Below, piece after piece: positions 1-5,527 of a stretch of DNA of 5,765 nucleotides. The notes below the pieces were generated by a model. The model searched no databases, had not been told where the DNA came from, and saw nothing but the letters and a program-made list of their open reading frames with translations. Location: assembly GCA_024641365.1 (NCBI GenBank), contig JAHEDF010000275.1, positions 1 to 5,765 of the forward strand. Direction: 5' to 3'. Each line of letters begins with the position of its first letter. The first letter of the stretch is position 1. Both the position numbers and the translations under genes were made by a program. The stretch is from Planctomycetota bacterium. Lineage in GTDB: Bacteria; Planctomycetota; UBA11346.

Positions 1-210
1 AATAAACAGCATCATGGTTTACATATTGAGGATGGCGTGGTGCGGTTATTACCACCTGTAACACCCATTCAGCATTATCAGCGCGGACCGCGTGTTGGTG
101 TGGCTTATGCGGGACCGATTTGGGCGCAAAAACCATGGCGTTTTTGGGAAGCCGGTTTTCCGGTGGCGACAAATCGTCTGGTAAAGACGAGCAAAGTCCC
201 CCGTCGCTAA
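1..210 (+). CDS. mpg: DNA-3-methyladenine glycosylase (AAG/MPG family), C-terminal fragment
   Basis: This is the last 69 codons of a gene whose start lies left of the window, read in frame 1 to a TAA stop. The diagnostic stretch is at fragment residues 30-49: PRVGVAYAG followed by WAQKPWRFW. It matches the C-terminal RVGVGHAGEWARKPLRFY segment of human AAG, which helps build the alkylated-base pocket and DNA-binding face. The family removes 3-methyladenine, hypoxanthine and other damaged purines from DNA as a monofunctional glycosylase, the first step of base-excision repair in the cytoplasm. The catalytic Glu and the intercalating Tyr lie in the missing N-terminal part and cannot be checked. 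The tail after the motif ends in a basic run (KTSKVPRR). There is no sign of linkage to galE, which starts 141 bp later. Family assignment rests on the motif only, but that motif is distinctive. Confidence 0.85.
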   Translation, partial: NKQHHGLHIEDGVVRLLPPVTPIQHYQRGPRVGVAYAGPIWAQKPWRFWEAGFPVATNRLVKTSKVPRR

Positions 211-218
211 ATTCAGAA

Positions 219-244
219 TTCTCCGTTTCCTCCGTTCCTCCGTG
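219..244 (+). repeat. Degenerate 9-nt CTCCGT repeat array (three units)
   Basis: Nine bases after the glycosylase stop codon there are three head-to-tail units: TTCTCCGTT, TCCTCCGTT and CCTCCGTG (the last one base shorter). Each has a CTCCGT core, at 221, 230 and 238. The unit closely resembles the nTCTCYGTG nonamers at 1530-1556 (reverse orientation) and 1686-1712, so the three sites look like members of one dispersed intergenic repeat family. Function is unknown. Confidence 0.55.
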
Positions 245-351
245 TAAAAATAAATAGCTCAACGCCGTTGGCATTGGCTTCCTGGTTGCGCTCAGCACAT
301 CATAGACGCACCGTAGCACTTCCCCTCGTCCTCTTTTTCATAAAATGAACT
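245..351. other. Upstream region of galE, no assignable promoter or RBS
   Basis: This completes the 141-bp gap before galE. The part after the nonamer array begins with an A-rich run (taaaaataaat, 245-255) and ends in a pyrimidine-rich tract (319-339) followed by cataaaatgaact and the ATG. I see no AGGAGG-like sequence in the 20 bases before the start. TTGGCA at 268-273 could be a -35 element, but no convincing -10 lies 16-18 bp downstream. The ATG at 345-347 is out of frame with galE. Confidence 0.4.
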
Positions 352-1371
352 ATGGCAAAAATACTCGTTACCGGCGGTGCCGGCTATATCGGTTCTCACA
401 CCTGTATCGCTTTACTGGAAGCGGGCCACGAGGTGGTGGTAGTTGATAATTTAATTAACGCCAACGTTGAATCACTTCGCCGAAGTGAACGCGTTACGGC
501 AAAGAAAGTTATTTTTGAACAAATTGATTTATTAAATCGCGCTGGGTTAGCGGAGGTGTTTGCGACGCATCCACCTGATGCCGTTATTCATTTTGCGGCC
601 TTAAAAGCTGTCGGTGAATCGGTCGAGCAACCACTGCGTTATTATCATAATAATATTACCGGAATAATTCATTTATTAGAATGTATGCGTGTGGCTAATT
701 GTAAGCGATTAGTTTTTTCTAGTTCTGCTACCGTTTATGGTGAACCGGAACGTATTCCCTTAACCGAAGATTGTCGATTACAGGCCACCAACCCGTACGG
801 TCAAACCAAATTAATATCAGAGAATATATGTCGCGACATGGCAGTCGCTGATTCCGAATGGAAAATTGCTTTATTGCGCTATTTTAATCCAGTTGGCGCA
901 CATGACAGTGGTTTGTTAGGTGAAGATCCAGGTGGCATTCCCAATAATTTAATGCCGTATATTTTACAAGTCGCCAGCGGGCGACGACCATTATTAACCG
1001 TGCACGGTAATGATTGGCCAACTAAAGATGGTACCGGTGTGCGTGATTACATTCATGTCACTGATTTAGCAGAGGGACATCTTGCGGCTTTAGATAAGAT
1101 TGAATCCCTTCAAGGTGCCGAAGCAATTAATTTAGGAACAGGCACCGGCTATTCAGTGTTAGAAATGATTGCTGCCGTTGAACAAGTGAGTGGTAAAAAA
1201 ATTGCGCATACCTTTGGTCCTCGTCGACCAGGTGACATTGCCACGTGCTATGCAGATCCATCATATGCTGAAAAATTATTGGGTTGGAAAGCAACCCGTG
1301 ATCTTACCACCATGTGCGTTGACGGGTGGCGCTGGCAACAACAAAATCCCAACGGTTACGGACCGCGTTGA
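352..1371 (+). CDS. galE: UDP-glucose 4-epimerase, probably also active on UDP-GlcNAc
   Basis: This 339-residue protein interconverts UDP-glucose and UDP-galactose using tightly bound NAD. The gene feeds the Leland pathway of galactose use and the synthesis of surface polysaccharides, in the cytoplasm. It is a short-chain dehydrogenase-type (extended SDR) protein, and E. coli GalE has 338 residues. Visible motifs are the NAD-binding GGAGYIG (8-14), the NAD-contacting VDNL (31-34), FAALKAVGES (81-90), the catalytic Ser cluster SSSATVYG (123-130), and the YxxxK pair Tyr149/Lys153 in NPYGQTK. The substrate region includes RYFNPVGAH, GEDPGGIPNNLMPY, DGTGVRDYIHVTDLA and RRPGD. In an ungapped alignment from Tyr149 onward, residue 299 is Cys where E. 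coli has Tyr. Cys at this site also occurs in human GALE (Cys307), which accepts UDP-GlcNAc/GalNAc. The ATG at 352 gives the family's exact N-terminus. No galT/galK or glycosyltransferase gene lies beside it here, so its pathway is not fixed by context. Confidence 0.96.
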   Translation: MAKILVTGGAGYIGSHTCIALLEAGHEVVVVDNLINANVESLRRSERVTAKKVIFEQIDLLNRAGLAEVFATHPPDAVIHFAALKAVGESVEQPLRYYHNNITGIIHLLECMRVANCKRLVFSSSATVYGEPERIPLTEDCRLQATNPYGQTKLISENICRDMAVADSEWKIALLRYFNPVGAHDSGLLGEDPGGIPNNLMPYILQVASGRRPLLTVHGNDWPTKDGTGVRDYIHVTDLAEGHLAALDKIESLQGAEAINLGTGTGYSVLEMIAAVEQVSGKKIAHTFGPRRPGDIATCYADPSYAEKLLGWKATRDLTTMCVDGWRWQQQNPNGYGPR

Positions 1372-1417
1372 TGAAATTTTATTAACCGCAGTCTCTTAAG
1401 GGGCACTTAGGACCCAG

Positions 1418-1441
1418 AGGCAATGCTATTCGGCTAAGAAA
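1418..1441 (+). repeat. Middle inverted arm, left copy (24 bp, perfect)
   Basis: This 24-bp arm begins AGGCAATGC and ends GGCTAAGAAA. It is the exact reverse complement of 1754-1777, and the match continues with one mismatch to 1444/1751. Two identical inverted copies about 310 bp apart are far beyond chance in a window of this size. Confidence 0.85.
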
Positions 1442-1529
1442 TACATAAAAACTAATTTTTTATCAGTTTTAAGTAACAGCTCCGATCGCATGCTGCGCTA
1501 AATACGATGATTTCTAGGAAGGCATTCAA

Positions 1530-1556
1530 CACAGAGAACACGGAGCACACAGAGGT
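1530..1556 (-). repeat. Nonamer triad inside the left inner arm
   Basis: Read on the minus strand this is three consecutive 9-nt units: ACCTCTGTG, TGCTCCGTG and TTCTCTGTG. It lies within the left inner arm (1522-1554) and mirrors the triad at 1686-1712. The 24-bp core 1522-1545 pairs perfectly with 1697-1720. After two mismatched bases, seven more bases pair (1548-1554 with 1688-1694). Confidence 0.75.
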
Positions 1557-1590
1557 GTTAGTAAATATACATAAACATGCACAGCGTAAT

Positions 1591-1605
1591 AAATAACAGT
1601 TATTT
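1591..1605. repeat. 15-nt palindrome (AAATAAC-A-GTTATTT)
   Basis: A perfect 7-bp inverted repeat with a single central base sits inside the inner loop of the nested repeat element. It is AT-rich and resembles a dimeric regulator operator or a small symmetric site more than an RNA hairpin, because a one-base loop is sterically poor. It lies off the geometric centre of the larger repeat. It may be chance in AT-rich DNA. Confidence 0.35.
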
Positions 1606-1685
1606 TAGGTAGTTATTTCTCAAATCGTCGTAATGAGATGGCTATGAAACACTATGCTGGTCCAAATTAATTATGCTCATTTTAT

Positions 1686-1712
1686 GTCTCTGTGCTCTCC
1701 GTGTTCTCTGTG
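1686..1712 (+). repeat. Nonamer triad inside the right inner arm
   Basis: Three 9-nt units in tandem, GTCTCTGTG, CTCTCCGTG and TTCTCTGTG, give the consensus nTCTCYGTG. This is the reverse-oriented partner of 1530-1556 and is in the same orientation as the related array at 219-244. From memory, CACAGAG/CTCTGTG-rich intergenic repeats of this kind occur in many unrelated bacterial genomes, but I cannot name a defined family. Confidence 0.75.
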
Positions 1713-1753
1713 TTGAATGCTTTAAAACCCTACATTCATCAAGGAAAACCGTG

Positions 1754-1777
1754 TTTCTTAGCCGAATAGCATTGCCT
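1754..1777 (-). repeat. Middle inverted arm, right copy (24 bp, perfect)
   Basis: This is the exact reverse complement of 1418-1441. Together the two copies bound a segment of about 360 bp in the manner of terminal inverted repeats. The flanking bases (ending cccag on the left, starting atgcgg on the right) show no matching direct duplication. Confidence 0.85.
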
Positions 1778-1891
1778 ATGCGGTCTCTACGGTTAATTCT
1801 TAGAACCATTACGTTCACATCTTACGTTTAGAAGTGACCTGAATAGATCAAACGCTGTGAACCCAAGCGGTGTTCTGGAGTTGCGCTACGC

Positions 1892-1907
1892 CTAACAGTC
1901 TAACAGT
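1892..1907 (+). repeat. Tandem octamer CTAACAGT x2 upstream of ABC gene 1
   Basis: Two perfect back-to-back copies of CTAACAGT end 14 bases before the start codon of the first ABC gene. Such a position would suit an operator or leader element, but there is no regulator gene in the window to pair with it. Slippage or chance is possible. Confidence 0.5.
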
Positions 1908-1920
1908 GGCGCGTTCCACT
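1905..1920 (+). promoter_or_regulatory. Candidate hairpin abutting the first ABC start codon
   Basis: AGTGG (1905-1909) can pair with CCACT (1916-1920) around a 6-base loop, and the stem ends one base before the ATG at 1922. It occupies the place where a ribosome-binding site would be expected, and no AGGAGG-like sequence is present. A 5-bp stem alone is weak and could be chance. A similar arrangement precedes the second ABC gene. Confidence 0.3.
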
Positions 1921-1921
1921 C

Positions 1922-3688
1922 ATGGCCAAGCCCTTGCATCCACTGATTCGTTGCTTTGCGTTATATCGTTCGCACCTGCGATTGTTCATAATTACCACGG
2001 TCGTGGCGGTCATTGTTAATGTAAGCATGCCATTTACCCAATATATTATTGGCTTGGCGATACATGAATTGGAACAAGGGAAAGCCGTTGTTCGCTTAGC
2101 AGATGGTACGCTTGATTTATCACGGGCGTGGATGTGGGCGGGTATATTAATAGGATTTGCCCTCACGCGTGGATTTGTGCAATATATTGGTTCGATATTA
2201 AGTATGATATTAGGCATGCGTTTATTACATTATGTGCGTGGCCTATTATTATACCAAGTGCAATATTTAGATCAGGCTTATCATTTAGCACATGGCACTG
2301 GCGAAATAGTCACGCGTACCACGCGTGATAGCGATAAAGTGCGTGATGCGATCGTTGGCGGATGGCGAACCTTATTAGAAACGTCATTAGTTATTATCGG
2401 CTGTCTTGGTATGTTAACCTATTATCATCCTTACTTAGCATTAGTGCCATTAATTTTAGTTATGATTGGCGTGTGGTGGTTTGTCGCACAGGCACGACAT
2501 TTAGTGACACTCGATCGTGCAGCTGGCGGAGCCTATGATGTTGTTACCCAAGAATTAGCTGAAGGTGTTGGTGGCGTTCGTGTCATTAAATCATTCGCGC
2601 TCGAAGACGTGCGCAGTGTTGGCTTCGCACGCACGGTCATGGCCTATACACAGCATGCGAAACGCGCATTAAATTACGCAGCGTGGCGTTTGCCGTTACC
2701 ACAAATTTTAGTCGGTATGGGTCACGTGTGGATATTGTGGTATGGCGCGTCGTTAGTGGCTCAGAACGAAATTAATTTAGGTGAGTTAGTTGCGTCATTA
2801 ATGGTTATCACCGCGATTATTTTTCGAGTTGAAAACGTAGGTCGTACGATGCAAACATTTGCTGAAGCTGGCGCGTCCGCTGAACGCATTATGGAAATAA
2901 TTGATGCGCAACCGGCCATTACGTCAGGTACAAAAACGTTACCGGATGGTGAATTAGGTGTGCGCCTGCAACACATTGATGTGCAGAGTCCGACTGGCGC
3001 TACGGTATTAAAAAATTTATCACTGACGATTGCGCCTGGTTCTGTTGTCGCATTAGTAGGTCCAACCGGATGTGGAAAAAGTACCTTTGCTAGTTTATTA
3101 TCACGTTTAATTGACCCACATAAAGGTGACGTTTCCTTTGGTAGCGACACGTGTGGTTGGTACGATGCGCGTGATCTGCAACTCGCGAATTTACGGCAAC
3201 GTGTGCAAGTTGTCTATCAAGATAGTTTCTTATTTAGCGATACCGTTCGCGCCAATCTTTTATTAGGTCGCTCTGATGCGACCGACAAGGATATTGAGGC
3301 AGCGCTGAGTGCGGCACGAGCTCATGATATTATCGCACAATTACCCACAGGTTTAGAAACAGTAATCGGGGAACGAGGCACCACGTTATCTGGTGGTCAA
3401 CGCCAACGGCTGTGTCTGGCTCGTGCATTAATTGCAAAACCAGCCATATTATGCCTTGATGATTCGACGAGTGCCCTCGATGCAGTGACTGAACGACATA
3501 TTTTGGATTATTTACGCCATCATCATGGTGGTACCACTGTCATTGTTATAGCCAGTAAATTGTCGACCATTCTTTTAGCTGACCATGTGGTTATGCTGGA
3601 CGATGGTCATATTCAGATTAAAGGAAAACACAGCGAACTAATTGAACAATCAGCGGCTTATCGTGAATTATTAGGTTTATCACGATGA
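1922..3688 (+). CDS. Heterodimeric ABC exporter subunit with degenerate NBD (transmembrane domain plus NBD)
   Basis: This 588-residue half-transporter has an N-terminal six-helix exporter domain (helices roughly 21-43, 70-95, 148-168, 169-190, 257-281, 287-303) and a C-terminal ATPase domain (about 347-588). NBD motifs are Walker A GPTGCGKST (380-388), Q-loop Gln433, X-loop-like GERG (483-486), intact signature LSGGQ (489-493), Walker B ILCLDD (509-514) and D-loop SALD (517-520). The catalytic Glu is replaced by Asp514. The switch His is replaced by Ser545 (IASKLST instead of IAHRLST). The A-loop aromatic appears replaced by Ser356. This is the pattern of the non-hydrolytic half of asymmetric exporters such as TM287/288. 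It should pair with the product of the next gene, in the inner membrane, and contribute LSGGQ to the partner's active site. An in-frame TAA at 1901-1903 with no GTG or TTG after it fixes the start at 1922. Substrate (drug, lipid or peptide) is unknown. Confidence 0.93.
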   Translation: MAKPLHPLIRCFALYRSHLRLFIITTVVAVIVNVSMPFTQYIIGLAIHELEQGKAVVRLADGTLDLSRAWMWAGILIGFALTRGFVQYIGSILSMILGMRLLHYVRGLLLYQVQYLDQAYHLAHGTGEIVTRTTRDSDKVRDAIVGGWRTLLETSLVIIGCLGMLTYYHPYLALVPLILVMIGVWWFVAQARHLVTLDRAAGGAYDVVTQELAEGVGGVRVIKSFALEDVRSVGFARTVMAYTQHAKRALNYAAWRLPLPQILVGMGHVWILWYGASLVAQNEINLGELVASLMVITAIIFRVENVGRTMQTFAEAGASAERIMEIIDAQPAITSGTKTLPDGELGVRLQHIDVQSPTGATVLKNLSLTIAPGSVVALVGPTGCGKSTFASLLSRLIDPHKGDVSFGSDTCGWYDARDLQLANLRQRVQVVYQDSFLFSDTVRANLLLGRSDATDKDIEAALSAARAHDIIAQLPTGLETVIGERGTTLSGGQRQRLCLARALIAKPAILCLDDSTSALDAVTERHILDYLRHHHGGTTVIVIASKLSTILLADHVVMLDDGHIQIKGKHSELIEQSAAYRELLGLSR

Positions 3689-3704
3689 GGAGCACGACCT
3701 ACAA

Positions 3705-3729
3705 TGTGTCTATAAGCAAGCGAGACACA
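3705..3729 (+). promoter_or_regulatory. Intercistronic hairpin before the second ABC gene
   Basis: TGTGTCT (3705-3711) and AGACACA (3723-3729) form a perfect 7-bp stem around an 11-base loop, ending one base before the ATG at 3731. The only Shine-Dalgarno-like sequence in the gap, GAGGAG at 3687-3692, overlaps the upstream stop codon and is 38 bases from the start codon. In a linear mRNA that is too far. The folded stem would shorten the distance but leave the start region structured. A role in setting the ratio of the two subunits is possible but is inference. Confidence 0.4.
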
Positions 3730-3730
3730 C

Positions 3731-5527
3731 ATGAGTGATCTCGATCTTGAAGAATCCTTTGCACGCGCGCGTCTCGACCGCACGACCTTTCATCGCATTG
3801 TTGGTTTATTACGTCCTGTGGCAGGAAAGTTGTTATGGGTATTAATTGTCGAAATTATTTTAGTCGCGTCAATTTTTGCGCGACCATGGCATATCCGTAT
3901 GGTTATCGATCATGGTATTATCGCCAAAGAATCTGGGTGGGTCATCGACACGGCGCTCATAGCATTAATGGCATTAGGACTTGGTTTTACTTGGATATTA
4001 CGATTTGGTTTGGCAGGCGTTACGCGTTGGCTCACTGGGACAATTGCTATTCGTATTTTAGCAGACCTACGCGTACGTTTATTTTCCCATGTCCAATTAT
4101 TATCAGCAAGTTATTTTGATAAAACACGTGTTGGTCGCATTGTTGCTCGAGTTGACCGTGATGTTGATTCGCTTGAACCGCTAGTCGTGCATGGCGCGCC
4201 GGAACTATTATCAACCATTATGCGCTGCGTCGGAGCGGGTGCCTTATTATGGTGGATGAGTCCAACATTATTTGTGTGGTTGTGCGGAATTGTACCAACG
4301 TTGTTAGTAGCCATGTGGGCTTTTAAACGCTTTGGTACACGATTATGGGCAGTCGTCGCAGAGGCGCGTAGTCGCGTTACCGCACATTTAGTAGAAACCA
4401 TTGCCGGTGTGCGGATAATTCAACAAACAACGCAAGAACAACACAACTTTCAGCGTTATGATAATTTATTAACGGCGTTAGATACCAGTGTAATTCGTGG
4501 TGCTTATGGGTGGGCGTGGTTTCAACCTTTTGCGGGAATATTATTTACTGCCGGTATTGCTATTTTAATTCTGGTAGGAGGTGTCGGACTAGAAAGCGGA
4601 GAGTTAACCTTAGGTCAAATGGCTCAAGCAGTATTTTATATTTTTGTATTTCTGGGGCCGTTACAAGAATTAGGAGAATTATTCGAACGCTTTGCAACTG
4701 GCACCGCATCCGCGCAACGCATATTTTTATTATTAGACACCAAGCCTGAAATTAATGACCTTGAGCAAACAACCGCTCTGACCAGCGTGCAGGGTGGGGT
4801 GACTTTTGACCATGTAACTTTTGGTTATGATCCCAATCGTCCAGTAATTCATGACTTGTCCCTGCATATAAAGCCAGGTGAGACGATTGCTATTGTGGGA
4901 CCAACCGGCCATGGAAAAAGCACGTTAGTCCAATTATTGGCACGCTTTTACGATATTCAGCAGGGAACCATTTGCTTAGATTCCTATAATATTAAACACG
5001 TTGAACAAAAAGCATTACGTCGTCACATAGCAGTGGTGCTACAAGATAATATTCTCTTTAGCGGTACCATTCTCGATAATTTACGATTAGCAAAACCAGC
5101 AGCCACGGATGATGAATTAATAGCTGCAGCCCGCACATTAGGTGCGGATGCCATATTAGAACGGCTACCGAAAAAATGGCATACATCGGTGGGACCATTA
5201 GGGGCACATTTATCACATGGCCAACGACAATTGGTTTGTTTGGTTCGTGCGTTTGTAGCGAACCCAAAAATATTGGTATTGGATGAAGCCACCTCAGCTG
5301 TGGATTTGCACACCGAAAGCCGCATTCAACTTGCGCTTAAACATTTGTCGCATGATCGTACCGCGATTATTATTGCTCACCGTTTAAGTACCATTCGTGA
5401 TGCGGATCGCATAATTGTTATCGAAGATGGTCGCATAAAAGAATCCGGAGCCCACGATAATTTAATGGCTAAAAAAGGCGCCTACGCAAAATTATATGCG
5501 GCTTATGAACGCGGTGAGAATCTGTAA
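3731..5527 (+). CDS. Heterodimeric ABC exporter subunit with catalytic NBD (transmembrane domain plus NBD)
   Basis: This 598-residue half-transporter has a cytoplasmic N-terminal tail of about 33 residues, a six-helix domain (roughly 34-58, 72-98, 157-177, 178-198, 262-284, 295-311) and a C-terminal NBD (about 356-598). A-loop Tyr366, Walker A GPTGHGKST (390-398), Q-loop Gln438, Walker B ILVLDE (514-519) with catalytic Glu519, D-loop SAVD (522-525) and switch His550 (IAHRLST) are all intact. The signature is LSHGQ (494-498), and the preceding X-loop reads TSVGPLG rather than the usual TEVGERG. Paired with the upstream subunit, its Walker motifs face that protein's perfect LSGGQ, forming the single hydrolytic site. 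Its altered signature faces the partner's defective Walker B. The gene starts 42 bp after its partner on the same strand, so co-transcription is likely. An in-frame TAA at 3713-3715 excludes an earlier start. It resembles the MdlB/TM288/LmrD side of such pairs. Substrate is not predictable. Confidence 0.93.
   Translation: MSDLDLEESFARARLDRTTFHRIVGLLRPVAGKLLWVLIVEIILVASIFARPWHIRMVIDHGIIAKESGWVIDTALIALMALGLGFTWILRFGLAGVTRWLTGTIAIRILADLRVRLFSHVQLLSASYFDKTRVGRIVARVDRDVDSLEPLVVHGAPELLSTIMRCVGAGALLWWMSPTLFVWLCGIVPTLLVAMWAFKRFGTRLWAVVAEARSRVTAHLVETIAGVRIIQQTTQEQHNFQRYDNLLTALDTSVIRGAYGWAWFQPFAGILFTAGIAILILVGGVGLESGELTLGQMAQAVFYIFVFLGPLQELGELFERFATGTASAQRIFLLLDTKPEINDLEQTTALTSVQGGVTFDHVTFGYDPNRPVIHDLSLHIKPGETIAIVGPTGHGKSTLVQLLARFYDIQQGTICLDSYNIKHVEQKALRRHIAVVLQDNILFSGTILDNLRLAKPAATDDELIAAARTLGADAILERLPKKWHTSVGPLGAHLSHGQRQLVCLVRAFVANPKILVLDEATSAVDLHTESRIQLALKHLSHDRTAIIIAHRLSTIRDADRIIVIEDGRIKESGAHDNLMAKKGAYAKLYAAYERGENL

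Larger units (their letters stand above)
1381..1797. repeat. Nested inverted-repeat element downstream of galE
   Basis: Three pairs of inverted arms are nested in this non-coding stretch, which begins nine bases after the galE stop. The outer pair is 1381-1391/1787-1797 (10 of 11 pair). The middle pair is 1418-1441/1754-1777 (24 of 24). The inner pair is 1522-1554/1688-1720 (31 of 33, with a perfect 24-bp core). Spacing is asymmetric, with 80 bp between middle and inner arms on the left but 33 on the right. The innermost loop (1555-1687) is AT-rich with no plausible ORF. No transposase gene is present. I find no clear target-site duplication next to the middle arms. It could be a MITE-like non-autonomous element, or a structured transcript end. 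As RNA it could fold into a long imperfect stem after galE and act as a transcription barrier or 3' stabiliser, but that is inference. Confidence 0.75.
1798..1921. other. 5' region of the ABC exporter genes, no assignable promoter
   Basis: These 124 bp separate the repeat element from the first ABC gene and should hold its promoter unless transcription comes through from galE. TTACGTT occurs twice, 13 bp apart (1809-1815, 1822-1828). GTTCAC (1813-1818) and GTGAAC (1857-1862) are inverted with a 38-bp spacer. Near the start codon there is a tandem octamer (1892-1907) overlapping a small hairpin (1905-1920). No confident -35/-10 pair or Shine-Dalgarno sequence is visible. Confidence 0.35.

Noticed and set aside
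341..346. TAAAAT before galE as a -10 promoter box
   Set aside because: It ends 5 bases before the ATG and has no -35 match at the right distance. It would require a leaderless transcript, so I did not annotate it.
1190..1399. Open frame of 69 codons overlapping the end of galE
   Set aside because: It is in another frame of the conserved GalE C-terminus, with no ribosome site and no recognisable domain.
1448..1470. Intrinsic terminator after galE (AAAACT/AGTTTT with a T-run)
   Set aside because: The 6-bp stem is AT-rich and the T-run lies in the loop, not after the stem, so it does not fit an intrinsic terminator.
1530..1712. A CRISPR array in the repeats between galE and the ABC genes
   Set aside because: There are only two copies and they are inverted, not direct. 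There is no regular repeat-spacer pattern and no cas gene nearby.
1418..1777. A complete insertion sequence
   Set aside because: The span of about 360 bp has inverted ends but no transposase-sized ORF and no visible target duplication. At most it is a non-autonomous element.
1900..2217. Open frame of 105 codons on the minus strand across the start of the first ABC gene
   Set aside because: It lies antisense over the clearly coding N-terminus of the exporter and has a Cys/Asn/Ile-rich, unrecognisable product. It is an antisense shadow.
2761..3150. Open frame of 129 codons on the minus strand over the Walker A region
   Set aside because: It is antisense to conserved NBD sequence, and its content is explained by the complementary codons. 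No family is recognisable.
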